NCBI GenBank assembly: GCA_017934175.1
Contig: JAGBKB010000068.1
Coordinates: forward strand, 1 to 61,867
Source of the DNA: Lachnospiraceae bacterium
GTDB taxonomy: Bacteria; Bacillota; Clostridia; Lachnospirales; Lachnospiraceae
DNA: 61,867 bases
Reading direction: 5' to 3'
In this document: piece by piece, positions 53,543 through 61,867 of the stretch
How positions within the stretch are numbered: the first letter of the stretch is position 1
How the letters are laid out: each line of letters starts with the position of its first letter
The notes under the pieces: model-generated
What the model was told of the DNA's origin: nothing
What the model saw: the letters and a program-made list of their open reading frames with translations, nothing else
Database searches by the model: none
Position numbers and translations under genes: made by a program

Positions 53543-54760
53543 ATGACATATATAAAAAGGCATTTAACTGATAAAATAAAGGATTTATCAAATGAATATG
53601 CTTGTATATTGCTAACTGGTCCAAGGCAGGTGGGGAAAACAACTCTTTTAGAAAATGTAATCGGCGATAAAGAGATTGAGTTTGTTACACTTGATGATCT
53701 TGCAGAAAGAGAAGTTGCAAAGAGGGATCCAGAATTATTTTTAAATTCACATAAACAACCAATTGTTATAGATGAAGTTCAATATGCACCAGAACTTTTC
53801 TCATATATAAAAATAGCAATAGATAAAGGTGCAACACCAGGTACATTTTATTTAACTGGTTCACAAAGTTTTAAATTGATGAAATTGGCACAAGAATCGC
53901 TTGCTGGAAGAGTTGCTGTTTTGCAATTACCAGCTTTATCTCAATCTGAAATTTTGAATGTGCAAAATGATGAGTTTAAAACAGAATTAGAAAATTTGAA
54001 ACTAAGAAATGGTATAGCGTGTGATATGCATGATATATACAAAAGAATTTTTGATGGTGCTATGCCTGCACTCATTAGTAAAAAGTACACTGATAGAAAT
54101 GTATATTATTCTTCATATATAAAAACATTTATTGAAAGAGATGTGTCGGAAGAAATAGAAGGGATAGATAAATTTATATTTTCAGATTTTATAAGAGCTT
54201 GTGCTTGCAGAATTGCAAATGAATTGAACATACATTCTATAGCTAAGGATGTGGGGATATCTGATGATACGGCAAAGAGATGGCTAGCAGTTTTGGAAAA
54301 ATCAGAAATTATATTTTTCATACATCCTTTTTCAAATAATTTGCTTAAAAGAACCGTAAAAAATAAAAAAATGTATTTCTTTGATACAGGTATAGTGGCA
54401 TATCTTTTAAAATATAGCAGCAGTGAAATATTAATGAACGATGCAATTAATGGTGCAATATTAGAAAATTATGTTGTAAATGAACTTAGAAAAACTTATC
54501 ATAATAATTGCAAAGAAGAATTGTTTTATTATTATCGAGATGTAGATGGAAATGAAATTGATTTGATAATAGATTATGATAATCTACTTCATCCAATAGA
54601 AATAAAAAAATCAAATGTGCCAAGTAGTGAAATGATAAAAAGCTTCAAATGTCTTGACAAATCAAGTAGAAAAAGAGGGGCAGGGTGCCTTATATGTATG
54701 AAAGACAAAATTACAGTGATAGACAGAGAAAATACAATGGTGCCAGTGTGGATAATATAA
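53543..54760 (+). CDS. AAA ATPase with DUF4143 domain (copy 3)
   Basis: 405 residues. Walker A is TGPRQVGKT, Walker B is QPIVIDEVQYAP, sensor-like LTGSQSF follows, and DUF4143 is C-terminal with a YRDVDGNEIDLIIDYDNLLH then PIEIKKS pattern, which fits a D-x(n)-EXK nuclease-like fold. I choose the ATG at 53543, with GGAGG (53533-53537) upstream, not the GTG at 53537. It belongs to a different subgroup from copies 1 and 2, and its mRNA has a leader. Confidence 0.88.
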   Translation: MTYIKRHLTDKIKDLSNEYACILLTGPRQVGKTTLLENVIGDKEIEFVTLDDLAEREVAKRDPELFLNSHKQPIVIDEVQYAPELFSYIKIAIDKGATPGTFYLTGSQSFKLMKLAQESLAGRVAVLQLPALSQSEILNVQNDEFKTELENLKLRNGIACDMHDIYKRIFDGAMPALISKKYTDRNVYYSSYIKTFIERDVSEEIEGIDKFIFSDFIRACACRIANELNIHSIAKDVGISDDTAKRWLAVLEKSEIIFFIHPFSNNLLKRTVKNKKMYFFDTGIVAYLLKYSSSEILMNDAINGAILENYVVNELRKTYHNNCKEELFYYYRDVDGNEIDLIIDYDNLLHPIEIKKSNVPSSEMIKSFKCLDKSSRKRGAGCLICMKDKITVIDRENTMVPVWII

Positions 54761-54835
54761 AAAAGATGAAGTGAACTTAAGAGATTATTATGAAAAAATA
54801 GCAGCGAAGACGATGCCAGCCACCCTATTTTCTCA

Positions 54836-54864
54836 TTGCAACCTACCCTTATATTTGTTATAAT
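54836..54864 (+). promoter_or_regulatory. Promoter of the DUF2752 gene
   Basis: TTGCAA, 17 bp and TATAAT at 54859-54864. Start predicted near 54871, about 20 bp before the ATG. Confidence 0.7.
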
Positions 54865-54891
54865 AAATAAAACGCCGATAAATAATGTTTT

Positions 54892-55350
54892 ATGATGACA
54901 AATAAATTAAAGAAAATATATGATATCATTGTAAAGAATGATTTTTTAATATCATTTTCAGTAATTTGCATTATGACTGTAGTGTTATTTATTTTTGACA
55001 TAGGGTGTCCTACGAGATATTTAACGGGTATATGTTGTCCTGGTTGTGGTATGACAAGAGCAACTATACATTTGCTTAAAGGTGATATAAATGGCGCGAT
55101 ACATTATCATCCATTAGTTTTCACTTTGCCAGTGATTGCAGCACTTTTTATTTTCAAAAAAAGAATTAACACGGTAGTTCTCAATTCAATTCTTGTTTTG
55201 ATAATAATTGCATTTATATCTGTTTACATTATAAGAATTTTAGATCCATATAATGATGTTGTATATGCAGATATACATAAGAGCATATTATATAAAATTA
55301 TTCATGATATATTAGGAGGTAAGTATGTATTGTCAACATTGTGGCAATGA
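54892..55350 (+). CDS. DUF2752 membrane protein
   Basis: 152 residues with four membrane helices. The family motif CPTRYLTGICCPGCGMTRA is complete. Function is unknown. It overlaps the next gene by 26 bp; an internal ATG three bases on is a possible start. Confidence 0.88.
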   Translation: MMTNKLKKIYDIIVKNDFLISFSVICIMTVVLFIFDIGCPTRYLTGICCPGCGMTRATIHLLKGDINGAIHYHPLVFTLPVIAALFIFKKRINTVVLNSILVLIIIAFISVYIIRILDPYNDVVYADIHKSILYKIIHDILGGKYVLSTLWQ

Positions 55351-56074
55351 AATAAATGAAGGAATGGACTTTTGCCCAAAGTGTGGAGCAAGTGTAAAAA
55401 ATTCTTTTGAAAAAATGGGGCAAGCGATTGATTCAGTGTCTAATAAAGTTGATGAAGAATTTAATAGAGCTATAGATAGTGTAGGAAATACATTTAATAC
55501 AAATGAAAATCAAAATCAAAGTGGACATAGATTTTTAAGGACAGATAGGTCACTTTTGATTTTTATACTTTTAAATATTGTTACATGCGGAATCTACAAT
55601 TTCTTTTTCATTCATAGCTTGGCAAAAGATGTAAATGAAGCTTGCAAAAATGACAGTGAAAATACACCAGGGGTAGGTATGTTTATTGTTGTTTGGCTTA
55701 TAGGAATTGTCTTAGGAAATATTTTAGGTATATTCAGTTTGCTTAGAGTTTCTACAATAACAGAAATGGTTCGATACGGCGAATATGGCAGACTTATTAC
55801 TACATATTCTATAAGCATTGTTCCATTTACACTTGTAAACATTATAACTGGTATCTATCCACTTTACTGGAGATATAAATTAGGCAATAAACTTCAAAGA
55901 AATGGTCAGCAATATGGCATAATGATAAATGAGAATGGATCTACAGTTTTGATATGGGATATTTTGGGCATAGTTTGCTGTTGCTTAGGTTCATTATATG
56001 CATTATATATTTTGATTAAGAATGCAAATGCTATATGCTCAGCTTACAATAATAAGTATGTTTTAAAACATTAA
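55325..56074 (+). CDS. Zinc-ribbon and DUF4234 membrane protein
   Basis: 249 residues. An N-terminal zinc ribbon (CQHCGNEINEGMDFCPKCGA, two CXXC pairs) and a short linker lead to a DUF4234-type membrane domain with four to five helices (TDRSLLIFILLNIVTCGIYN at its start). GGAGG precedes the ATG. The pair with DUF2752 is common in Clostridia genomes, function unknown. Confidence 0.85.
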   Translation: MYCQHCGNEINEGMDFCPKCGASVKNSFEKMGQAIDSVSNKVDEEFNRAIDSVGNTFNTNENQNQSGHRFLRTDRSLLIFILLNIVTCGIYNFFFIHSLAKDVNEACKNDSENTPGVGMFIVVWLIGIVLGNILGIFSLLRVSTITEMVRYGEYGRLITTYSISIVPFTLVNIITGIYPLYWRYKLGNKLQRNGQQYGIMINENGSTVLIWDILGIVCCCLGSLYALYILIKNANAICSAYNNKYVLKH

Positions 56075-56128
56075 TACTTCTATTTGTAAATAACATCAAG
56101 AGGGGGTATGTTATTACAAAATAGTAAA

Positions 56129-56158
56129 AATCGGGCATATAATTTGCCTGATTTTTAT
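56129..56158 (+). terminator. Terminator before dnaX
   Basis: Nine-bp stem AATCGGGCA/TGCCTGATT (one G-T) with a T run. Confidence 0.8.
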
Positions 56159-56195
56159 TTGTTTTTGTGGTTAATATATGATAAAATGAATATTG
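56159..56195 (+). promoter_or_regulatory. Near-leaderless promoter of dnaX
   Basis: TTGTTT, 17 bp and TAAAAT (56182-56187). The predicted start (about 56194) lies at or a few bases before the start codons TTG 56193 or ATG 56199, and no ribosome site is visible. Confidence 0.55.
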
Positions 56196-56198
56196 GTT

Positions 56199-57815
56199 AT
56201 GGAGACATTATATAGAAAATATAGGCCACTTGATTTTGATACAGTTGTAGGGCAGGATAGCATAGTGACAACTTTAAGAAATCAGATTAAAGAAGGTAGC
56301 ATAGCACATGCCTACCTTTTTTCTGGAACAAGAGGAACAGGTAAGACAACTATTGCAAAAATATTTGCAAGAGCGATAAATTGTCCAAATGAATTAAATG
56401 GCAATCCTTGTAATGAATGTGCAACATGCGTGCAGTCAATAGAAGGCAATAATATGAACATACTTGAACTTGATGCAGCATCAAATAGTGGCGTAGATAA
56501 TATAAGAAGAATCACAGAGCAACTTGATTATCCACCACAAAATGGTGAGAAATATAAAGTGTTTATAATAGATGAGGCACATGCACTTTCACAATCTGCA
56601 GTGCAGGCATTTTTAAAAACTTTGGAAGAGCCACCAGAGTATGTAGTGTTTATCTTAGCAACGACTGACCCAAATAAATTGCCAGAGACTATTCTTTCAA
56701 GATGTCAAAAATATAATTTTAGAAGAATAAATATAGAAACTATAGTTTCGTATCTTAAAAAAGTTTGCAGTGAAGAAAAAATTGAGATAGAAGATGATGC
56801 ACTTATTTTCATTGCTGAAAAAAGCGATGGAAGTATGAGAGAAAGTCTTAGTATACTTGATAGAGTAAGAGCATATTCAAGAAATGATGCATTTACAAAA
56901 GAAAAAGTATTGGACATATTAGGAATTGTTGATGATGATGACTTTAGTATACTTGCAAATGCTATAAATAATTCAGATATAGAAAAAGCATTTAATTTAT
57001 TGAGTGATTGTCTCGAAAAGGGTAAAGATATAACACAATTCACAAATGATTTTTTATGGTATCTTCGAAACTTATTAATTGCAAAAGATTTATCTATGCC
57101 AGTTGAAGCACTTAACTTGACTAAAACTAATTTTGATAAATTAAAGAAAGAATCAGAATCATTTGCAAAAGATGTACTTATATATTATATAGAAGAATTG
57201 TCAAGAACAGCAAATCTTATGAAATACGATGAAAACAGAAGAGTGATATTAGAGACAACGCTTATAAGACTTGCAAGTCCTGAAACTAACTATATAGAAT
57301 CCGCTGTTATGGCAAGAATAAAAAAACTTGAAGAGAATAAAGGGAAAATGACTTATGCTGTGATGCCAGATAGAGTGAGTACAGATAAAAAAAATGAAAG
57401 TGAAAGTGATAATGCCAGTTTATCAAGTGAAGATGATAAAAAAATAAAAGAAATTAAATTATCACCTGCTACATTTAAAGATGCCAATGCTTTAATTGAA
57501 AATTGGAAAGTAATTATCTCATCTATTGGGCTTACTATGAGAGCAGTGCTTTCTGATAGTAAAATTATACCAGTGGGCGAAAAAGAATTAAAGTATGTGG
57601 AAGTGCAGATTAGCAATGAGATGTATAACATTTTATTTGAAAACAATAAGCCTATAGAACTTGAGGAAAAGTTGACCGAGAGTATAGAAAAAATCATCAA
57701 TAAAAAAATAGAAATTAGAATAGTATCAGAGCAAGATTCTAAATATTCAAAAGATGTATTGTGGAAAAAAGAAGATGCTTATGATAAAATAGATATGGAG
57801 ATAGAAGAAGAGTAA
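56199..57815 (+). CDS. dnaX: DNA polymerase III subunit gamma/tau
   Basis: About 538 residues. The clamp-loader ATPase has LYRKYRPLDFDTVVGQ, Walker A GTRGTGKTT, a zinc-binding CPNELNGNPCNECATCVQS cluster, Walker B IIDEAH, sensor 1 ATTDPNKL and the SRC motif ILSRCQKYNFRRI. Domain III and a short, lysine-rich tau-like tail follow. It loads the beta clamp at the replication fork. The stop overlaps the recR start (TAATG), and the ybaB gene usually found between them is absent. Confidence 0.95.
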   Translation: METLYRKYRPLDFDTVVGQDSIVTTLRNQIKEGSIAHAYLFSGTRGTGKTTIAKIFARAINCPNELNGNPCNECATCVQSIEGNNMNILELDAASNSGVDNIRRITEQLDYPPQNGEKYKVFIIDEAHALSQSAVQAFLKTLEEPPEYVVFILATTDPNKLPETILSRCQKYNFRRINIETIVSYLKKVCSEEKIEIEDDALIFIAEKSDGSMRESLSILDRVRAYSRNDAFTKEKVLDILGIVDDDDFSILANAINNSDIEKAFNLLSDCLEKGKDITQFTNDFLWYLRNLLIAKDLSMPVEALNLTKTNFDKLKKESESFAKDVLIYYIEELSRTANLMKYDENRRVILETTLIRLASPETNYIESAVMARIKKLEENKGKMTYAVMPDRVSTDKKNESESDNASLSSEDDKKIKEIKLSPATFKDANALIENWKVIISSIGLTMRAVLSDSKIIPVGEKELKYVEVQISNEMYNILFENNKPIELEEKLTESIEKIINKKIEIRIVSEQDSKYSKDVLWKKEDAYDKIDMEIEEE

Positions 57816-58411
57816 TGTTGAACAGTTCTGAAAACCTACAGAATCTTATAGCAGAGTTTGCTAATTTGCCAGGACTTGGGAGAAAATCTGCAGGAAGGCT
57901 TGCTTATTTTATAGCAAATGCACCAAAAGAAAGAATAGATTCTCTTATATCTGCTATAAAAAATGTTCGCGATAATATAAAGAAGTGTAAGATTTGTTGG
58001 ACCTTGTCAGACTCTGACATTTGCAACATTTGCAGTAATGAAAATAGAAATAAAAAGCAAATAATGGTTGTAGAAAATGAGAGAGATATGATTGCATACG
58101 AAAATGTCGGTGAGTATAAAGGAGTGTATCATGTATTAGGTGGAGCAATTTCTCCACTCATAGGAATAGGTCCAAATGAACTTAAAATAAAAGAATTAAT
58201 AAGTAGACTAAAAGATGATATTGAAGAAGTGATAATTGCTACGAACTCATCTGTAGAAGGTGAAACAACAGCAACTTATCTTGCAAAAATTATAAAACCA
58301 TTTAATATAAAAGTGACAAGAATCGCATCAGGTGTACCTATTGGAAGTGACATAGAAAATGTTGATGAAGTGACATTACTTCGAGCATTCAACGGGAGAA
58401 CCGAGTTATGA
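57815..58411 (+). CDS. recR: Recombination mediator RecR
   Basis: 198 residues. A helix-hairpin-helix (LPGLGRKSAGRLAYF), a zinc finger (CKICWTLSDSDICNIC) and a Toprim domain (MVVENERDMIAYE to EEVIIATNSSVEGETTATYL) are present in the normal order. RecR works with RecO and RecF to load RecA on gapped DNA. It overlaps dnaX and the following TPR gene by 1 and 4 bp, respectively, so the four genes up to cvpA form one coupled unit. Confidence 0.95.
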   Translation: MLNSSENLQNLIAEFANLPGLGRKSAGRLAYFIANAPKERIDSLISAIKNVRDNIKKCKICWTLSDSDICNICSNENRNKKQIMVVENERDMIAYENVGEYKGVYHVLGGAISPLIGIGPNELKIKELISRLKDDIEEVIIATNSSVEGETTATYLAKIIKPFNIKVTRIASGVPIGSDIENVDEVTLLRAFNGRTEL

Positions 58412-60324
58412 TGGACCAAATAGAATTTGAAAATCTTGTAGAAAAATTGAAGAAAAGAAAAGAAGAGGGCGATATAAAGACTGCTATTAAGGTTGCAAAT
58501 AAAATTCCTTGGGATGAAGTTGAAGATGTAAATTTACTTATGTATGTTGCAAATATATATGATGAGGGAGAAAATTACAAGGATGCAAAACTTATACTTG
58601 AGTATGCATATGAGATAGCGCCAGTAAAGAATAGACTTTATTTTGCACTTTGTCTTATAAATGCAAAGTGTAAAGAACTTAAAGATGCTATAAGTTATTT
58701 TATAGATTTTGATAAAAGTTTTCCAGATGATATAAGAAAAAAAATACTTGAATACTATATATTAAAAGCAAAAAATGCACCACTTGACCAACTTAAAAGA
58801 GTTCTTTCTGAATATTTAAGTGAAGAAAAAGATGAAAAGATGTCATTTGAACTTGCACTCATCTGTGAAAAGATGGGCGAGATAAATGAAGTGATAGAGA
58901 TTTGTAATTTTATAGTGGACTTTTTTGGAGTTAAGAAAAGTGGATTTGGAAAAAATGCATTGTTACTTAAGAAAAAGCATACTGATTTAAGTGCAAAGGA
59001 AGAAGACCTTTTGCTTGATGCTGAGATTGGGTATGTGCGAGATGAAGATAGAGATATAGAGTTTAAAGAGCCACTAAAGTTTTATAATGATGTAAGACCA
59101 GAAGAAGAGAGAACTAACCTTGTGGTAGAAAAAGTTGTAAGAGAAAATACGGAAACAGTAAAAAATGAAAATGAAGATGAGTTAAATGAAGATGAAGTAC
59201 CAAAGAATATAAGTATATCTTACACACCAGATGAAGAGAGTTATGTTGAAAAAGAAAAAAATAAGATGGCATTTTTAAGTAAAGAGCGAGATGATAAAGA
59301 AAAACTTAGAACATTGATAAAGACATTAAAAGAAGAAGAAAAGATACAGAATAGTGAGTTTAATAAGTTTAGGCAGAAAAGTTTTGAAAGGGTAGGGAGG
59401 TTCAAGAAAATGAAATTGAGTGATACAAAAGTTCATATGATTATTGAAGCCCATTCTAAAGATGAAGGAGTGGAAATCGCTAAAAAAGAACTTGAATACA
59501 TTCATAGTGTTTTAAATGAAAAAGTTTCTATTGCAAAAGCATCTGCATATAACATGAATGAAAAGGGATTTAATTATTATGCAGAAAAAGTTAAGGATAA
59601 AGATTTGATAATTGAAAATGCTGGGCAACTTAAAAATGAATTATTAGATGATATAGAAGAGTATATCATCAATAAAAGGGGGAAGACAGTATTTGCTCTT
59701 GTCGATTTAATAAATAATTTTGATAAAATAGCAACTGAAAGACCAGCGTTTATTGGTAGATTTGATATTTATTCAGTTTTATCAAGTAGACCACAAGAAA
59801 CTTTAAATGCATCACAAAATGAAATTGATGAGTTTAAAGCAGAGAGAGATAAACATAGTGTCATAAAATCTCCAGACAAGAAAGAAGTTGTAAAAGAAAC
59901 AGATGATAGAGTGGCATCACATCAAAATATAAATGAAGAAAAAAATGAAAATAATGTTAGACATACTATTGAACATAATAAAGTAGAGCATAATGACAGT
60001 AGACATATAGAGAGTGATGACGATAAGAGTCATTTGCAAAATCAAGGTAGAAAGATAAGAAGTGAGATGACTATAGATGAGTTTGTGGATGAATGTAAAA
60101 CTTATGCAAAGAGTATAGATTGTACTATACCAGGAGATTCAATACCTGCTCTCTATGAAAAAGTTGAAGATATGCAAGGAAATAATATAACACTCAATAA
60201 AGAAAATGCCGAGGCTTTGATAGAGGAAGTTGCAGACAGAGCAGAAAAACCTAAACTTTTCAAAAAACCTAAATATGACAAAGATGATTGTCTTATATTA
60301 CAAGAGGAACATTTTAATTTCTAA
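58408..60324 (+). CDS. TPR protein of the recR operon
   Basis: 638 residues. The N-terminal 150 residues are TPR-like helical repeats (ILEYAYEIAPVKNRLYFALC). A charged, disordered acidic linker follows. The section at about 335-470 (AHSKDEGVEIAKKELEYIHS, LIIENAGQLKNELLDDIEEY, FALVDLINNFDKIATERPAF) looks like part of an AAA-type domain without a Walker A. A second disordered stretch and a helical C-terminus end it. It is common next to recR in Lachnospirales; function is unknown. It overlaps recR (ATGA) and cvpA (TAATG). Confidence 0.75.
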   Translation: MMDQIEFENLVEKLKKRKEEGDIKTAIKVANKIPWDEVEDVNLLMYVANIYDEGENYKDAKLILEYAYEIAPVKNRLYFALCLINAKCKELKDAISYFIDFDKSFPDDIRKKILEYYILKAKNAPLDQLKRVLSEYLSEEKDEKMSFELALICEKMGEINEVIEICNFIVDFFGVKKSGFGKNALLLKKKHTDLSAKEEDLLLDAEIGYVRDEDRDIEFKEPLKFYNDVRPEEERTNLVVEKVVRENTETVKNENEDELNEDEVPKNISISYTPDEESYVEKEKNKMAFLSKERDDKEKLRTLIKTLKEEEKIQNSEFNKFRQKSFERVGRFKKMKLSDTKVHMIIEAHSKDEGVEIAKKELEYIHSVLNEKVSIAKASAYNMNEKGFNYYAEKVKDKDLIIENAGQLKNELLDDIEEYIINKRGKTVFALVDLINNFDKIATERPAFIGRFDIYSVLSSRPQETLNASQNEIDEFKAERDKHSVIKSPDKKEVVKETDDRVASHQNINEEKNENNVRHTIEHNKVEHNDSRHIESDDDKSHLQNQGRKIRSEMTIDEFVDECKTYAKSIDCTIPGDSIPALYEKVEDMQGNNITLNKENAEALIEEVADRAEKPKLFKKPKYDKDDCLILQEEHFNF

Positions 60325-60989
60325 TGCAAGAATTACTTATTAAAAATTTAATATCAATTCTATTTATTGTATTAATCATTTTTAATTTTATAAATGGATT
60401 TGCCAAAGGTTTTATAAAAATGATTATATCATTTGGAAGTCTTATACTTTCAATAATTCTTACAAAAGTATTTACACCTGTAGTAGTTGAAGCAATAAAA
60501 AATATAACTAACATAGAATCAACTTTGACATCTTCAATATATGATGCACTTATCAAGAGTAATGTTTATGACCAGATAAATATTCCTTGGATTAAGAGTG
60601 CTATAGATATAGGAAATATTCAAGAGTCATTGAAAAACAATTTATGCAATGGTATAGCAAATGGAATTATAAATGTAGTTTGTGGAATTGCTGTATTTAT
60701 TGTTATACTTATATTGTTAAAGTTACTTATAAAGTTTTTGGATGTTGTAAATTATATTCCACTCATCGGTCAATTAAATAAAATACTTGGTGGAGTTCTT
60801 GGTGTGCTTGAAACTATACTTTTATTCTGGGTGATATTTGCAATTCTTAAAGCATTTAATGGTGTACCACAGGTAAAAGTATTAACGGATAATATAGAGT
60901 CATCATTTTTAGTGGGTGCACTTTATAATAATAATTTAGTTTACAACTTTTTTGCAAACCTATTTTCAAATAATTCAAAGACAGTATGA
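60324..60989 (+). CDS. CvpA-family membrane protein
   Basis: 221 residues with four to five membrane helices. The opening (LIIFNFINGFAKGFIKMIIS) and the second half (VVNYIPLIGQLNKILGGVLG) match CvpA (PF02674), named for colicin V production and of uncertain role in cell envelope processes. It starts at the TAATG overlap with the TPR gene. Confidence 0.85.
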   Translation: MQELLIKNLISILFIVLIIFNFINGFAKGFIKMIISFGSLILSIILTKVFTPVVVEAIKNITNIESTLTSSIYDALIKSNVYDQINIPWIKSAIDIGNIQESLKNNLCNGIANGIINVVCGIAVFIVILILLKLLIKFLDVVNYIPLIGQLNKILGGVLGVLETILLFWVIFAILKAFNGVPQVKVLTDNIESSFLVGALYNNNLVYNFFANLFSNNSKTV

Positions 60990-61030
60990 TGACCAATTGC
61001 TTAAATAGAATTAGTTTAAAATTTAAATTG

Positions 61031-61048
61031 TGTTTCGTGAGCGAAACA
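61031..61048 (+). other. Hairpin in the leader of the small Lys-rich gene
   Basis: Stem GTTTCG/CGAAAC with a TGAG loop, 30 bp before the ribosome site, with no T run. It could protect the mRNA 5' end or be part of a processed transcript. Confidence 0.45.
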
Positions 61049-61081
61049 TTATAAATATAAAATTATAAAAGGAGAATCATT

Positions 61082-61438
61082 ATGGGATTATTTGGTATGT
61101 CAAGTAAAGATGAAGCAAAGGTAAAAAAGACAGTTGATGAAACTGTTAAGAAAGGTAAAAAAGTTGGAGAGAAAGTTGTTGCAAGAGGAAAAGAAATAGG
61201 AAAGAAAGTTTTAAAGAAAGGAAAAGAACTTTCTAATGTGGCTAAAATACAAGCAGAAATTATCAAATGTAAAGGTCTTATTGAGAAAGAGAAATACACT
61301 ATAGGAAATGAGGTTGTGAAGGCGGGATTACCAATTCCAAAAAATAATGAAAAAATTAATGCTGCACTTGACAAGATAGAGGTTTACAATAAGAAAATTG
61401 CAACAAAGCAAGCAGAACTTAAGAAAGCAAAAAAGTAA
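61082..61438 (+). CDS. Small Lys-rich coiled-coil protein, 118 aa
   Basis: A very basic N-terminal half (repeats such as KKGKKVGEKVV and GKEIGKKVLKKGKEL) is followed by a short helical C-terminus (NAALDKIEVYNKKIATKQAEL). AAAGGAG lies 7 bp before the ATG. No family is recognised; the basic helix could bind nucleic acid or the membrane. Confidence 0.6.
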   Translation: MGLFGMSSKDEAKVKKTVDETVKKGKKVGEKVVARGKEIGKKVLKKGKELSNVAKIQAEIIKCKGLIEKEKYTIGNEVVKAGLPIPKNNEKINAALDKIEVYNKKIATKQAELKKAKK

Positions 61439-61444
61439 TTATGG

Positions 61445-61466
61445 GCGGATAATATCCGCTCTTTTT
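61445..61466 (+). terminator. Terminator after the Lys-rich gene
   Basis: Stem GCGGAT/ATCCGC followed by CTTTTT. Confidence 0.8.
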
Positions 61467-61575
61467 ATGCTATAAGGGCAAAATATAGTAAAAATAGCCT
61501 TTAAAAGCCTTAAAAACTCATAAAAATACTCTAAAAATAAGTATAAAATTTAGTGTAAAATTTAGAAAAAAATGC

Positions 61576-61604
61576 TTGCAAAAAATTATTTTTTATAGTA
61601 AAAT
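61576..61604 (+). promoter_or_regulatory. Promoter of the tRNA operon
   Basis: TTGCAA (61576-61581), 17 bp and TAAAAT (61599-61604). It precedes a leader of about 100 nt, containing a GACATT/AATGTC inverted repeat, before tRNA-Asp. Confidence 0.7.
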
Positions 61605-61711
61605 AATAGGGCTTGTCTAATAGACATTATATTTGATTTGCAAATGTCAAATGGACATTCGTGTAGAATATTATAAAGTAGGGTTGGATAAGCAATTTAA
61701 TGTTATTTAAT

Positions 61712-61785
61712 GGCCCGGTGGCTCAGTTGGTTAGAGCACTGCCCTGTCACGGCAGAGGTCAGGGGTTCGAGTCCCCTTCGGGTCG
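61712..61785 (+). tRNA. tRNA-Asp (GTC)
   Basis: A 74-nt cloverleaf. Acceptor GGCCCGG pairs with TCGGGTC (with two G-T pairs) and the discriminator is G. The D arm is normal, the anticodon loop CTGTCAC has GTC, and the T arm is AGGGGTTCGAGTCCCCT-like. CCA is not encoded. A second tRNA begins 50 bp downstream. Confidence 0.95.
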
Positions 61786-61788
61786 CAA

Positions 61789-61811
61789 GGGGCGGATATA
61801 ATCCGCCCCTA
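61789..61811 (+). other. Hairpin between the tRNA genes
   Basis: A perfect stem, GGGGCGGAT/ATCCGCCCC with an ATA loop, but no T run. It may be an RNA-processing signal between the tRNAs. Confidence 0.55.
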
Positions 61812-61834
61812 TGATTAAATAATAAAAAGTTTAT

Positions 61835-61867
61835 GGATGGGTTCCCGAGTGGCCAAAGGGGGCAGAC
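61835..61867 (+). tRNA. 5' part of a second tRNA, probably tRNA-Tyr
   Basis: GGATGGGTTCCCGAGTGGCC and the following AAAGGGGGCAGAC match the acceptor, D arm and start of the anticodon stem of a type II tRNA, most like tRNA-Tyr of Firmicutes. tRNA-Ser is also possible. The window ends before the anticodon. Confidence 0.75.

Noticed and set aside
61835-61867. Firm assignment of the last tRNA
   Set aside because: The window ends before the anticodon; the D-arm sequence fits tRNA-Tyr best, but tRNA-Ser cannot be excluded.

Overview
The window is low-GC, AT-rich DNA from a Gram-positive anaerobe of the Clostridia, most likely near the Lachnospirales. This rests on the Firmicutes-type tRNA genes, strong AGGAGG ribosome sites beside leaderless promoters, HrcA/CIRCE control of hsp20, a BspA-like surface protein with InlB-type repeats, DUF6273 lipoproteins, and a dnaX-recR-TPR-cvpA order. 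No ribosomal RNA or CRISPR array is present. The species cannot be fixed from the sequence alone.

Layout. 0.1-2.5 kb: three membrane or unknown genes. 2.6-6.5 kb: a small defence cluster with a MntA/HepT (MNT-HEPN) toxin-antitoxin pair, an independently promoted and terminated structured RNA of about 157 nt, and a one-polypeptide type IIG restriction-modification enzyme. 6.6-18.1 kb: cell surface, with a secreted S11 peptidase homologue that has lost its catalytic residues and, facing away from it, a 3338-residue adhesin-like protein. 18.2-21.9 kb: housekeeping genes (pgi, a membrane protein, hsp20, a metallophosphoesterase). 22.2-41.9 kb: an accessory mosaic of DUF6273 lipoproteins, a DUF4143 ATPase, broken dtd/HD/hicAB/helicase genes, an intact iron-type ABC importer, a HigBA-like pair and a frameshifted DUF4379-NUMOD gene. 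Tails of pgi and hsp20 left behind at 22.1 and 38.8 kb look like scars of a duplicated pgi-hsp20 segment that has since been filled with cargo.

41.9-54.8 kb is a second accessory block. It holds two more DUF4143 ATPases, RelB/YoeB, HicAB and RelB/PIN toxin-antitoxin pairs and, in the middle (45.0-50.6 kb), a tightly overlapping four-gene operon. That operon encodes a protein with a nuclease-like N-terminus and glycine-zipper membrane segments, a long coiled-coil protein, a small winged-helix-like protein and a UPF1-like SF1 helicase. I do not recognise the combination as a named system, and it is my main candidate for an undescribed (probably defence or conflict) system. It is followed by a gene broken by a single stop codon.

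54.9-61.9 kb returns to chromosomal backbone: DUF2752 and DUF4234 membrane proteins, dnaX overlapping recR with no ybaB between them, a TPR protein, cvpA, a small Lys-rich protein, tRNA-Asp and the start of a second tRNA that looks like tRNA-Tyr.

One recurring design is worth noting. Several accessory genes (two DUF4143 ATPases, the higB-like toxin, hicA and its dead copy) have a near-consensus promoter with a 17-bp spacer, and the start codon lies exactly where transcription should begin. Their mRNAs are predicted to be leaderless, and an inverted-repeat operator often lies inside the promoter.
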